Shown here: piece after piece, positions 7,937-15,039 of the stretch
Layout: each line of letters begins with the position of its first letter
Position numbering within the stretch: position 1 is the stretch's first letter
Assembly (NCBI GenBank): GCA_024692955.1
Contig: JAILLW010000076.1
Location: forward strand, 1 to 33,015
Length of the DNA: 33,015 bases
Source: Lachnospiraceae bacterium
GTDB lineage: Bacteria; Bacillota; Clostridia; Lachnospirales; Lachnospiraceae
Reading direction: 5' to 3'
The notes under the pieces: model-generated
What the model was told of the DNA's origin: nothing
Database searches by the model: none
Seen by the model: the letters and a program-made list of their open reading frames with translations, nothing else
Program-made: the position numbers and the translations under genes

Positions 7937-8440
7937 ATGCAGGAGAATTCATACTTCGGAAAAGCCCTCGCGAATTTCACCCGGGAGGCGGCATATGCGG
8001 CCGCAGTGCGGCATCTTGCGGAGGAGGAGTACAGCCTCCGCGATATTCTTGATACGCTCACTTATCCGGCGCCGGAGGAAGCTGTCCGGAGGATCGCCTT
8101 TGAGCATCTTCTGAAGACCGGCTACCTTCTGGAAGAGGAGCCGGAAAGCTCCGTCAGGGAGGCGGATGAGGAATTTGTCCTTGAAGAGGGGAAGTACGGA
8201 AAAAAGAGCTATCGCAGAGTGGTAAAGGATAAGGGCGGGGATACCTTTTCTTCCGAAGATTATTTTCCCTGCGACTTCGGACTCCTGGATGAGGAAAAGC
8301 TCAGCAGGATCCTTGAAAGCCTGCCGGGCACGGAGCGGGAGTTTCTTGAGGGGATCCCGTGGAAAAGGAAACGGATGTACATAAAAAAGACCCCGAAGAC
8401 AAAAGAGATCTTCCGGCATCTTAAGGCCGGTACGGACTGA
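7937..8440 (+). CDS. Conserved-looking protein of unknown function
   Basis: Soluble protein of 167 residues without a recognised domain. The N-terminal half is helical (NFTREAAYAAAVRHLAEEEYSLRDIL, read in two parts, then PAPEEAVRRIAFEHLLKTGYL) and may form a helix-turn-helix-like bundle. The centre is acidic and charged. The C-terminus is lysine-rich (KRKRMYIKKTPKTKEIF). No ribosome binding site is seen directly before ATG 7937, and an in-frame stop at 7913-7915 rules out a much earlier start, so translation may be weak or the start unusual. It follows the carrier gene by 80 bases and ends 17 bases before the AEC transporter. Coding is supported by the long open frame with neighbour-like codon usage. 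Confidence 0.7.
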   Translation: MQENSYFGKALANFTREAAYAAAVRHLAEEEYSLRDILDTLTYPAPEEAVRRIAFEHLLKTGYLLEEEPESSVREADEEFVLEEGKYGKKSYRRVVKDKGGDTFSSEDYFPCDFGLLDEEKLSRILESLPGTEREFLEGIPWKRKRMYIKKTPKTKEIFRHLKAGTD

Positions 8441-8457
8441 GGGGGGGAGGAACCGGT

Positions 8458-9417
8458 ATGCTTCAGAGTTTTCAGATCGTGGGCACCCAGGTGCTGGTGC
8501 TCTTCGTCCTGATCGTGATCGGGTTTTTCTGCGGAAAGAAAAAACTCCTCAGCGGTCAGGCCATTCGCGGGATCAATGATCTCGTGCTCTATCTCGTGAA
8601 TCCCTGTGTGATCGTTCATGCCTTCCAGCGGGAGTTCAACATTTCCCTGCTCCGGGGTTTCCTTTTCGCGCTGCTTGCGGCAGTGATCGCCCACGGACTC
8701 TGCCTTATCCTCTCGTTTCTGATCTTCCGGATGAAAAAGGCGGGAGAAGATGCCGGAAACGCATCCGGGGATGAAAACAGGATCAGGGTGCTTCGCTTTG
8801 CCACCGTCTTTTCAAACTGCGGGTTTATGGCGCTCCCTCTTCTGGATGCGCTGGCGGGGGCGGACGGAGTTTTTTACGGAGCCGCGTATCTTACGGTCTT
8901 TAACCTCCTTATCTGGTCCTACGGACAATACAGCATGGCAAAGGGAACCGACGGCTTCAGCGCGAAAAAAGTCCTGCTGAATCCGAGCATCATTTCCGTT
9001 TTTATCGGACTGATCCTCTTTTTCACCTCGACAACGCTTCCGGATCTTATTGCCCTTCCCATCGGCCATATGGCTGCCCTTAACACGCCGGTGCCGATGA
9101 TCATCATCGGCTATACCATCGCCAATCTCGATCTGAAGCACCTTTTCGGACCCGCGGACGAGTTTCTGGTGTATCTTTTCCGCCTGATCGTAAGTCCGCT
9201 CCTTCTGCTCGGGATCCTTTATCTCATCGGGCTGAGGGGTACCCTTCTGGTATCCTGCATCGTATCGGCAAGCGCCCCTGTCGCGGGACTTACCACGATG
9301 TTTTCCATCAAATACGGACGGGATACTTCCCTGAGTTCCCGCCTTGTAGCGACCTCCACACTGCTTTCCATCCTGACGATGACGCTGATCGTCGGGATCG
9401 CGCAGTATCTGTCCTGA
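8458..9417 (+). CDS. AEC-family (auxin efflux carrier-like) transporter
   Basis: Membrane protein of 319 residues with about ten hydrophobic segments arranged in two halves, as in the Mem_trans family. Recognisable points are the first helix ending GFFCGKKKLL, NDLVLYLVNPCVIV with the helix-breaking NPC of the first half, NCGFMALPLLDAL, and in the second half LNPSIISVFIGLILFF, NTPVPMIIIGYTIANL and SAPVAGLTTMFSIKYG. Bacterial relatives move organic acids or amino acids (malate, malonate and others); the substrate here is unknown. A strong GGGGGGGAGG precedes the ATG. It may belong to the operon upstream or be a separate unit with rsmE. Confidence 0.88.
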   Translation: MLQSFQIVGTQVLVLFVLIVIGFFCGKKKLLSGQAIRGINDLVLYLVNPCVIVHAFQREFNISLLRGFLFALLAAVIAHGLCLILSFLIFRMKKAGEDAGNASGDENRIRVLRFATVFSNCGFMALPLLDALAGADGVFYGAAYLTVFNLLIWSYGQYSMAKGTDGFSAKKVLLNPSIISVFIGLILFFTSTTLPDLIALPIGHMAALNTPVPMIIIGYTIANLDLKHLFGPADEFLVYLFRLIVSPLLLLGILYLIGLRGTLLVSCIVSASAPVAGLTTMFSIKYGRDTSLSSRLVATSTLLSILTMTLIVGIAQYLS

Positions 9418-9442
9418 AGAGGACCGGCAAAAGGAGCGCAGT

Positions 9443-10195
9443 ATGCACAGATTCTTCGTATCCCCCTCCGGGATCGACCGAAATACGGTAACGATCACCG
9501 GTCCGGATGTCAATCATATCAGAAACGTACTTCGAATGAAGGAAGGAGACGAACTTACCGTTTCGGACGGTGAGGGGACGCTCGAATACCGCTGCGCGAT
9601 CCGGTCCGTTGAGACGGACAGGGTTTTCTGCGAGGTGCTCTTTACCGCGGAGACGGGACATGAGCTTCCCGCCAGGGTCTTCCTTTTTCAGGGACTTCCG
9701 AAATCGGACAAGCTGGAACAGATCATTCAGAAAAACGTGGAACTGGGCGTATACCGGATCATTCCGGTATCGATGCAAAGAAGCGTGGTGAAGCTGGATG
9801 CGAAAAAAGCCGCGCAAAAGACACAGCGCTGGAACGGGATCGCGGAAGCCGCCGCCAAGCAGAGCCGGCGCGGGATCATCCCGGAGGTTATTGAGCCCAT
9901 GTCTTTTAAAAAGGCGGTCCTCTATGCGAAAGAGCATTGCGAAACGAGGCTTCTTCCCTATGAGCTTGAGGGCGAAGTGAGCGGTATGGAGCAGACCCGC
10001 CGCCTGCTTGAAAAGATCCCCCCGAACGGGAACATTGCCGTTTTTATCGGACCCGAAGGCGGTTTCGATCCGGCCGAGGTCGCGGAAGCGGAGAATGCCG
10101 GCTTCCGAAGAATCACTCTCGGGAAGCGGATCCTCCGCACCGAAACCGCGGGGCTTTGCGTAATGTCGATCCTGATGTATCTACTGGAACCCTGA
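9443..10195 (+). CDS. rsmE: 16S rRNA (uracil-1498-N3)-methyltransferase
   Basis: SAM-dependent SPOUT methyltransferase that modifies U1498 of 16S rRNA in the assembled 30S subunit; 250 residues, usual length. The N-terminal PUA-like domain starts MHRFFVSP and has DVNHIRNVLRMKEGDEL. The C-terminal trefoil knot shows FIGPEGGFDPAEV, then ITLGKRILRTETA, the SAM-binding loops. AAGGAG stands six bases before the ATG. In many Firmicutes it directly follows prmA; here prmA lies about 2 kb further on, separated by a divergent gene pair. It converges with the minus-strand gene ending at 10203, only seven bases apart. Confidence 0.95.
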   Translation: MHRFFVSPSGIDRNTVTITGPDVNHIRNVLRMKEGDELTVSDGEGTLEYRCAIRSVETDRVFCEVLFTAETGHELPARVFLFQGLPKSDKLEQIIQKNVELGVYRIIPVSMQRSVVKLDAKKAAQKTQRWNGIAEAAAKQSRRGIIPEVIEPMSFKKAVLYAKEHCETRLLPYELEGEVSGMEQTRRLLEKIPPNGNIAVFIGPEGGFDPAEVAEAENAGFRRITLGKRILRTETAGLCVMSILMYLLEP

Positions 10196-10202
10196 CCTTA
10201 TC

Positions 10203-11372
10203 TTATGCAGATTCCCGCCTCAGGGTTTCTTCAACGATCCGCTGACCGTGCTTTGCAAGATCGATCTGCTGCAGGAGTCCCGCCCCTCCGTTTTCATAGA
10301 GGAATATGCCCGAATTCCGGACTACTCCGTTCGTATGATTATCCGAAAGGGAATTCAGCGAGAACCGGGTATCCGCATATTGAAGTGCCATCGCACCGAT
10401 CCCTTTTTCCCTGAGGGAATAAAGGACCATGTTCCCGTTTTCATCCGACGCCCAGATCTTCAGACGGTCAAAGACCGGATCGTTCTCATCGATGAAACCG
10501 TTTCCGTCCTCATCATATTCCCGAAGATCCTCAAAGCCGTTTCCGGACTTCGTACCGAATAATTCAGAGCCGTCGTTTATGACACCATCGTCATTTTTAT
10601 CAAGGGCGAGGAATCCGCTCCCTTCGATGAGACGGCTGATCTCATCCTCCACTCCGTCGGAATCGATATCGAAAAAGAAGGTCTGCTCCGAAAGATCGGG
10701 CACGGCTCCGTCGAGACTGATCACCAGCGGATCGCACAGATCCGCCCCGATCTTTTCATATTCCACGGAGCAGTATTCCCGAAAGCTTCTTGACATCTTA
10801 AGATTCAGATCAAAGTCGATCTTTCTCCCGTCGGAGGTCAGAACGCTTCCCGTGGTCTGAAAGGAGGTTTCCTCGCTTTCCTCATAATAGTATTCTTCGG
10901 CATAACCGATGCCGATGCTCTTTCCCCCGATCCCCATGAAAGGGCGGAAACTCTCGGGCATTCCGAAGGAGCTTTCCCGGAATCTTCGATGAAAATCCGG
11001 GAAGAAGAGCCTCAAAAGCCAGTTGACACACTCTTCCCGGAATTTCCTCATCCTTTCGGCCCCGTCTTCGGAATAGGCGTTAAAACCGATCTTTCCGGTC
11101 CGGATCCCTTCGACCCGTTTTCTCATAAAACCGAGATAGTCCGAAAACGTCTCTGCCGCGCCGGATTCTTCGCAGACTTCTTTATTCCCTCCTTTCTTTC
11201 CTGCCGTTTCGGACGGATCATCTTCCGTTCCGGGCGATCCCGGATACAAAAACCCCAAAAAGGATCCGTCGTCCGCCGGTTTTCCTGTTTGTCCGTAGCG
11301 TCGTGAGGACGCGGATACGGTGTGAGCGCGACGGGCGGATTCCATTCCGAGATTCGCGGATTCGATCTTCAT
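10203..11372 (-). CDS. Protein with EF-hand-like calcium loops, unknown function
   Basis: Protein of 389 residues. ATG 11372 is chosen because AGGAGG lies eight bases upstream; a longer in-frame reading from 11504 has no such site and would run through hairpins. The N-terminal 90 residues are polar and low in complexity, with no signal peptide seen. The C-terminal half has a run of Asp/Asn/Gly loops: FFDIDSDGVEDEI, LDKNDDGVINDGSELFG and YDEDGNGFIDENDPVFDRL, a tandem pattern found in calcium-binding segments of bacterial surface and RTX-like proteins. A DPLVISLDGAVPDL strand precedes the loops, as in those proteins. Export, if any, would have to be leaderless. The gene has its own leader with a terminator hairpin upstream at 11456-11490, which suggests attenuated expression. 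Confidence 0.75.
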   Translation of the reverse strand: MKIESANLGMESARRAHTVSASSRRYGQTGKPADDGSFLGFLYPGSPGTEDDPSETAGKKGGNKEVCEESGAAETFSDYLGFMRKRVEGIRTGKIGFNAYSEDGAERMRKFREECVNWLLRLFFPDFHRRFRESSFGMPESFRPFMGIGGKSIGIGYAEEYYYEESEETSFQTTGSVLTSDGRKIDFDLNLKMSRSFREYCSVEYEKIGADLCDPLVISLDGAVPDLSEQTFFFDIDSDGVEDEISRLIEGSGFLALDKNDDGVINDGSELFGTKSGNGFEDLREYDEDGNGFIDENDPVFDRLKIWASDENGNMVLYSLREKGIGAMALQYADTRFSLNSLSDNHTNGVVRNSGIFLYENGGAGLLQQIDLAKHGQRIVEETLRRESA

Positions 11373-11455
11373 AAATCCAATCCTCCTTTCTGTGCATGAA
11401 ATCCCTGCAAACGCAGGGTGCCTGCCGTCTTTTTCTTCCTTCCCTCCCTGTCCCG

Positions 11456-11490
11456 AATAAAAAGAAAGGGATGCATTTTCACGCATCCTT
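11456..11490 (-). terminator. Intrinsic terminator, minus strand, in the leader of the EF-hand gene
   Basis: On the minus strand GGATGC, an eight-base loop and GCATCC form a stem directly followed by CTTTCTTTTTATT. It lies 84 bases or more upstream of the EF-hand gene's ATG and downstream of a hairpin-rich stretch, so it could end a small RNA or act as an attenuator. A further hairpin (11403-11408 with 11413-11418) sits between it and the ribosome binding site. Confidence 0.65.
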
Positions 11491-11700
11491 ACGTTTAATC
11501 CCATCCCTGTTCAGCCATGTTACCGGAGCCTTCCGGACAGGCTCCTCGAAACATATATCGGATCTTCCGGCGGCGGACTTTAGCCCGGACTGCATAGACC
11601 ATATCGGTCTAATCCTGCCGGTGACAGGCAGAACCCTGCCTATGTGGGAGGCTGTACGGTATCGAAATACCGCTACAGGGGGCCGCATATATGATAACAT
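11491..11700 (-). ncRNA. Candidate structured RNA in the divergent intergenic region
   Basis: This is the central part of the 456-bp gap 11373-11828, which has no gene. It contains successive hairpins. Minus-strand reading: CTGTA-g-CGGTAT closed by a TTCG loop (about 11652-11678); GGCAG/CTGCC with an adjoining CTGCC/GGCAG alternative near 11610-11641; AGACC/GGTCT near 11586-11600; ATGTT enclosing GGAGCC/GGCTCC (about 11518-11556). A minus-strand terminator follows. This is the layout of a riboswitch or small RNA. It matches no class recalled (c-di-GMP, cobalamin, SAM, lysine, glycine, T-box consensus strings absent). Transcription in the plus direction is also possible, since a plus terminator lies at 11746-11786. 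Confidence 0.4.
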
Positions 11701-11707
11701 ATGTTAT
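11694..11707. promoter_or_regulatory. Perfect 14-bp palindrome, possible operator
   Basis: ATAACATATGTTAT is a perfect palindrome, in AT-rich DNA between the structured region and the plus-strand terminator, 122 bases upstream of the XRE regulator gene. Its size and symmetry fit an operator for a dimeric HTH protein, possibly the XRE protein itself (inference). Confidence 0.4.
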
Positions 11708-11745
11708 TGAAGGCACAGGTTGCTTCGGTACTTTTCTGGTGCCGG

Positions 11746-11786
11746 ACGGACATAAGAGGGCCCGCACTTATGTCCGTCTTTCTTTG
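11746..11786 (+). terminator. Intrinsic terminator/attenuator upstream of the XRE gene
   Basis: ACGGACATAAG (11746-11756) pairs perfectly with CTTATGTCCGT (11767-11777) around a ten-base loop, then CTTTCTTTG. A further stem GGCAC/GTGCC (11711-11715 with 11739-11743) stands just before it. It ends 42 bases before the XRE start codon and would terminate transcripts coming from the left unless an alternative structure forms. Confidence 0.65.
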
Positions 11787-11828
11787 TAATGGTGTGTACA
11801 GGGCATATGAGAGAGGGGGCAGTGTTTT

Positions 11829-12203
11829 ATGGAGACTTACGGATTGGAATCGGAGATGTCAAAAAGGCACAGGATCGGAAACAATATCAGGGCGATCAGA
11901 AACATGAAGGGGATATCTCAGAAGGCGCTTGCGGAGACGGCAGGCATCGGATTGAGGACGCTTTCCAATATCGAGGCCTGCAGAACCTGCAATCCGGGAT
12001 TTATGCAGATCAGTAATATCGCGGAAGCCCTGAACTGCGGAATGGATGATCTGATCTACAGGGAGGATCCGGAAATGATCCCGGAAAGGGACACTCTTAT
12101 ACAGGTGGAGCCGCAGGCACTGCTGAAAACGCTTCTGGAGTTCCAGGGGCAGGTGGGACAGATGATCAGGAACATTAAGAAGCTCGAGCGGGGCTCCCTC
12201 TGA
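11829..12203 (+). CDS. XRE/Cro-type HTH transcriptional regulator
   Basis: Protein of 124 residues with an N-terminal helix-turn-helix: RIGNNIRAIRNMKGISQKAL, then AETAGIGLRTLSNIE (recognition helix) and FMQISNIAEALNCGMDDLI, at about residues 15-75. The C-terminal 45 residues (LLKTLLEFQGQVGQMIRNIKKLE) look like an amphipathic dimerisation helix. A purine-rich GAGAGGGGGC about eight bases upstream serves as ribosome binding site. It diverges from the EF-hand gene across the structured region and precedes prmA by 46 bases. It may control either or both; the palindrome at 11694 is a candidate site. Confidence 0.88.
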   Translation: METYGLESEMSKRHRIGNNIRAIRNMKGISQKALAETAGIGLRTLSNIEACRTCNPGFMQISNIAEALNCGMDDLIYREDPEMIPERDTLIQVEPQALLKTLLEFQGQVGQMIRNIKKLERGSL

Positions 12204-12220
12204 CATCATTTACTGGCGAA

Positions 12221-12249
12221 AGGAGGGATCGCGTGCTATGATATAGGCT
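12221..12249 (+). promoter_or_regulatory. Unusual prmA leader: strong SD, minimal ORFs, extended -10
   Basis: AGGAGG at 12221-12226 is 23 bases from the prmA ATG, too far for normal use. Between them lie two start-stop mini-frames, GTG-CTA-TGA (12233-12241) and ATG-ATA-TAG (12238-12246). An extended -10 sequence, TGCTATGAT (12234-12242), is also present; its predicted start site falls at or next to the prmA ATG, which would give a leaderless mRNA. Confidence 0.4.
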
Positions 12250-13266
12250 ATGAAATGGATTGTATTTAACGTAAAGACAACAAAAGAAGCGGAAGATATC
12301 GTGATCAGCAGCCTCTATGATCTCGGATTGGAAGGAGCCGAGGTGGAGGATCAGGCTCCCCTTGACGAGAAGGACGCGGAGCTGATGTTTGTTGACATTC
12401 TGCCGGAAACCGGAGAAGATGACGGAACGGCGCATCTTCGCTTCTTTGCGGAAGAAGTAAAAACGGAGCGGAACGACGGAAAAGACGATGAACCGCGGGT
12501 ACTCATCGAAGGAGAGGAACGTCCGGTGCAGGATGTCCTCCGAGATATTGAGAATGAACTTGCCGCTCTTCGGGAATTCAACCTCGACATCGGGGAAGGA
12601 ACCGTGACCGTTGAGGAAACGGAGGATCTTGACTGGGTAAACAACTGGAAACAGTATTTCCATACATTCCGGGTGGATGATGTCCTCATCGTACCCTCCT
12701 GGGAGGAGGAAAACCTTACGGAGGAAGCCGGATATCTGCTCCGAATCGATCCCGGGACGGCCTTCGGGACCGGGGCGCATGAGACAACGAAGCTCTGCAT
12801 CCGGGCCCTCAGAAAGTATGTAAAGTCCGGCGACCGGATCCTGGATGTGGGGACGGGGAGCGGGATCCTCGGGATCCTTTCCCTGATGTTCGGAGCGTCC
12901 GCTGTGCTGGGAACGGATCTGGATCCCTGCGCCATTACCGCGACGGAGGAAAATAAGAAGAAGAACGGGATCGCGGACGAAGATTTCGAGGTCCTCATCG
13001 GAAATATCATTTCGGACCCCGGGGTGCAGGAAAGGGCCGGAACGGAAGCCTTTGATATCGTAACGGCCAATATCCTCACCGAAGTCCTCCTTCCGCTGAC
13101 GCCGGTCATCGCGCCCTGCCTGAAAAAGGGAGGACTCTATATCACCTCAGGGATCATTGAGGGTAAGGAAGGCCTTGTCAGAGACGCAATGGAAAAGGCC
13201 GGATTCGAAGTGACGGAAGAAAAGGCCGAGGGCGAGTGGCGCTCGGTGGTTGGAAGAAAACTGTAG
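12250..13266 (+). CDS. prmA: Ribosomal protein L11 methyltransferase
   Basis: SAM-dependent trimethylation of L11 before or during 50S assembly; 338 residues, slightly longer than the usual 300-315 because of an acidic insertion around residues 55-100. N-terminal substrate-recognition domain begins MKWIVFNVKTTKEAEDIV. DWVNNWKQYFHTFRVDD introduces the catalytic domain, followed by RIDPGTAFGTGAHETTKLCI, LDVGTGSGILGILSL (SAM site), GTDLDPCAI and the TANILTEVLLPL catalytic loop. An in-frame TAG at 12244 fixes the start at ATG 12250, although no close ribosome binding site is present. Its end is 26 bases before thiI. Confidence 0.95.
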   Translation: MKWIVFNVKTTKEAEDIVISSLYDLGLEGAEVEDQAPLDEKDAELMFVDILPETGEDDGTAHLRFFAEEVKTERNDGKDDEPRVLIEGEERPVQDVLRDIENELAALREFNLDIGEGTVTVEETEDLDWVNNWKQYFHTFRVDDVLIVPSWEEENLTEEAGYLLRIDPGTAFGTGAHETTKLCIRALRKYVKSGDRILDVGTGSGILGILSLMFGASAVLGTDLDPCAITATEENKKKNGIADEDFEVLIGNIISDPGVQERAGTEAFDIVTANILTEVLLPLTPVIAPCLKKGGLYITSGIIEGKEGLVRDAMEKAGFEVTEEKAEGEWRSVVGRKL

Positions 13267-13292
13267 AACGGAAAGGAAAATCGGCGATCGTT

Positions 13293-14483
13293 ATGGAAAC
13301 ATCTGCCTTCGGAGCATTTCTGATCAAATATGCGGAGATCGGGATCAAGGGAAAGAACCGGTATGTCTTTGAAGACGCGCTCATGGGGAAGATCCGTGAG
13401 AGATTAAAGTCCGCGGAGGGAGATTTCGAAGTCACGAAATCAAGCGGACGCATCTTCGTTCACGCCTCGGGCGGCTATGATTACGAAGAAACCGTAGACG
13501 CGCTGAAGACCGTCTTCGGGATCTGCGAGATCTGTCCGATGTACGAAGCACCCGTATCGGATATAAAGACCATCGGCGAAGCGGCTGCGGAATATATCCG
13601 GATGACCTTCCCGGAACCTGATTTTTCCTTCAAGGTATTCGCGAGGCGGGCGGACAAATCCTACCCCCTTACTTCGATGGAGATCGCTTCCGAGATCGGC
13701 GGGATGCTGCTTCAGAAGTTTCCCTCCCTCCGGGTGGACGTTCACGAACCTGAGGTAAAGCTCAACGTGGAACTCCGGGAAAAGGTATATTTCTACTCCG
13801 ACGGGATCCCGGGCCCCGGTGGCATGCCGGTGGGGACGAACGGGAGAGCGATGCTGCTCCTTTCCGGCGGTATCGATTCTCCGGTGGCCGGCTATATGAT
13901 CGCGAAAAGAGGGGTCGTGATCGATGCGGTCTATTTCCACGCCCCTCCCTATACTTCCGAGCGGGCGAGGCAGAAGGTCGAGGACCTCGCAAAGGAGATC
14001 GCGGTCTATACCGGGCCGATCCGGCTCCATGTGGTGAATTTCACGGAGATCCAGCTGTATATTTATGAAAAATGCCCCCATGACGAACTCACGATCATCA
14101 TGCGCAGATATATGATGCGCATCGCGGAAATGCTGGCGGAAAAGAACGGCTGTTTCGGGCTTATCACGGGAGAGAGCCTCGGACAGGTGGCCTCCCAGAC
14201 GATCCAGTCCCTCGCGGTCACGAATGAGGTCTGCCGCCTTCCCGTGTTCCGGCCGCTCATCGGCTTTGATAAAAACGAGATCATCGAGATCTCCCAGAGG
14301 ATCGGAACCTACGAGACCTCAATCCTGCCCTTCGAGGACTGCTGCACGATCTTTGTTGCCAAACATCCGGTTACGAAGCCGAATCCCGGGATCATCCGCC
14401 GTCATGAAGGGAATCTGTCCGGAAAGATCGAAGAGCTCGTGAAGGAAGCGGTGGAGACCGCGGATGTGGTAGTGGCGGAGTGA
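13293..14483 (+). CDS. thiI: tRNA 4-thiouridine sulfurtransferase ThiI
   Basis: Adenylates U8 of tRNA and transfers sulfur to give s4U; also linked to thiazole synthesis. From ATG 13293 the protein has 396 residues, matching the Firmicutes form without a rhodanese domain. Order: ferredoxin-like N-terminus with LIKYAEIGIKGKNR, THUMP domain, then the PP-loop SGGIDS at 191-196, YFHAPPYTSERARQKV, LITGESLGQVASQTIQSL and FEDCCTIF with C350/C351, which should include the sulfur-relay cysteine. ATG 13293 gives the family-typical N-terminus. An in-frame GTG at 13236, inside prmA, is unlikely. AAAGG lies 16 bases before the ATG, so initiation may be weak. No cysteine desulfurase gene is adjacent. Confidence 0.93.
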   Translation: METSAFGAFLIKYAEIGIKGKNRYVFEDALMGKIRERLKSAEGDFEVTKSSGRIFVHASGGYDYEETVDALKTVFGICEICPMYEAPVSDIKTIGEAAAEYIRMTFPEPDFSFKVFARRADKSYPLTSMEIASEIGGMLLQKFPSLRVDVHEPEVKLNVELREKVYFYSDGIPGPGGMPVGTNGRAMLLLSGGIDSPVAGYMIAKRGVVIDAVYFHAPPYTSERARQKVEDLAKEIAVYTGPIRLHVVNFTEIQLYIYEKCPHDELTIIMRRYMMRIAEMLAEKNGCFGLITGESLGQVASQTIQSLAVTNEVCRLPVFRPLIGFDKNEIIEISQRIGTYETSILPFEDCCTIFVAKHPVTKPNPGIIRRHEGNLSGKIEELVKEAVETADVVVAE

Positions 14484-14556
14484 GGTCAGAGCCGGTGCTT
14501 TAGCGGCCTTTCGGAATTGACGATGTGAGTTATCGAGTATCCTGAATGACGGCGCT

Positions 14557-14630
14557 TTCATGGTTTCCTCAAGCCGCGTCTTCCATGAGGCGGAGGAAAC
14601 CATGAAGCACAGAAAACCATGAAACGCAGA
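14557..14630. repeat. Long inverted repeat with overlapping 17-bp direct repeat
   Basis: TTCATGGTTTCCTC (14557-14570) is perfectly complementary to GAGGAAACCATGAA (14593-14606) around a 22-base loop. The right arm is then repeated imperfectly with a 17-bp period (14597-14613 and 14614-14630), so the left arm can pair with either copy. There is no T-tract, so it is not a standard terminator. A related 14-base piece, CATGAGGCGGAGGA, occurs in the loop/right arm and again at 7890-7903. Confidence 0.7.
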
Positions 14631-14662
14631 AAGCACCCCCGCGACCCGCATTATCCTAAACG

Positions 14663-14694
14663 AAAAACGCCCGCACAATCGTGCAGGCGTTTTC
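14663..14694. terminator. Bidirectional intrinsic terminator between thiI and the HPr-like gene
   Basis: AAACGCC/GGCGTTT plus GCAC/GTGC with an AATC loop and one C-A mismatch form an 11-bp stem. It is flanked by A and T runs, so it has a T-tract on both strands. It lies 23 bases past the end of the minus-strand HPr-like gene and also closes the thiI transcript. Confidence 0.85.
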
Positions 14695-14716
14695 ATTCAT
14701 TCTCTAAAGCCCAATC

Positions 14717-14947
14717 TCAGATCATGTAAGGCTTTAAGGTCTCGATCACATTGTCGATATTCTCTTCCGCATGAATGTTCAGATCGATCGGCTTGGAAAG
14801 ATCCAGGCTGAAGATACCCATAATGGACTTCGCGTCGATGACATATCTGCCTGATACCAGGTCGAAATCATAGTCGAACTTCGTGATATCATTTACGAAA
14901 GATTTTACTTTATCGATCGAGTTCAATGAAATCTGTACTGTCTTCAT
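14717..14947 (-). CDS. HPr-family protein lacking the phosphoryl-accepting histidine
   Basis: Protein of 76 residues with the HPr fold pattern. The region that should hold the GLHARPA active-site histidine reads NSIDKVKSFVND, so His15 chemistry is lost. The regulatory-serine region is kept: KSIMGIFSLDLS, with the serine at residue 41, corresponding to HPr Ser46. The pattern resembles Crh-like proteins, which act only in carbon catabolite regulation through the serine, but Crh identity is not proven. AGGAGG stands eight bases before the ATG, and a TATAAT -10 box lies at 14984-14989. It is a single-gene unit with its own terminator, opposite to its neighbours thiI and mtaB. Confidence 0.8.
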   Translation of the reverse strand: MKTVQISLNSIDKVKSFVNDITKFDYDFDLVSGRYVIDAKSIMGIFSLDLSKPIDLNIHAEENIDNVIETLKPYMI

Positions 14948-14983
14948 TTTTAATTTCCTCCTTGTTTTTCATACCTTCTGCCT

Positions 14984-15015
14984 ATTATACTAAATGGGCA
15001 AACCAAAAAAGTCAA
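14984..15015 (-). promoter_or_regulatory. Promoter of the HPr-like gene
   Basis: On the minus strand a perfect TATAAT -10 box occupies 14984-14989. The best -35 match, TTGACT at 15010-15015, is 20 bases away, longer than the ideal 17. Either the spacing is suboptimal or the -35 is not used. Confidence 0.5.
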
Positions 15016-15039
15016 TGAAAAAAAGGGACAAAAATCTGC

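Noticed and set aside
11491-11700. Assignment to c-di-GMP, cobalamin, SAM, lysine, glycine riboswitch, T-box, RNase P or SRP RNA
   Set aside because: The conserved core strings of these classes were not found on either strand.
13236-13292. GTG start for thiI inside prmA
   Set aside because: It would add 19 residues outside the family alignment and has no ribosome binding site; ATG 13293 gives the typical N-terminus.
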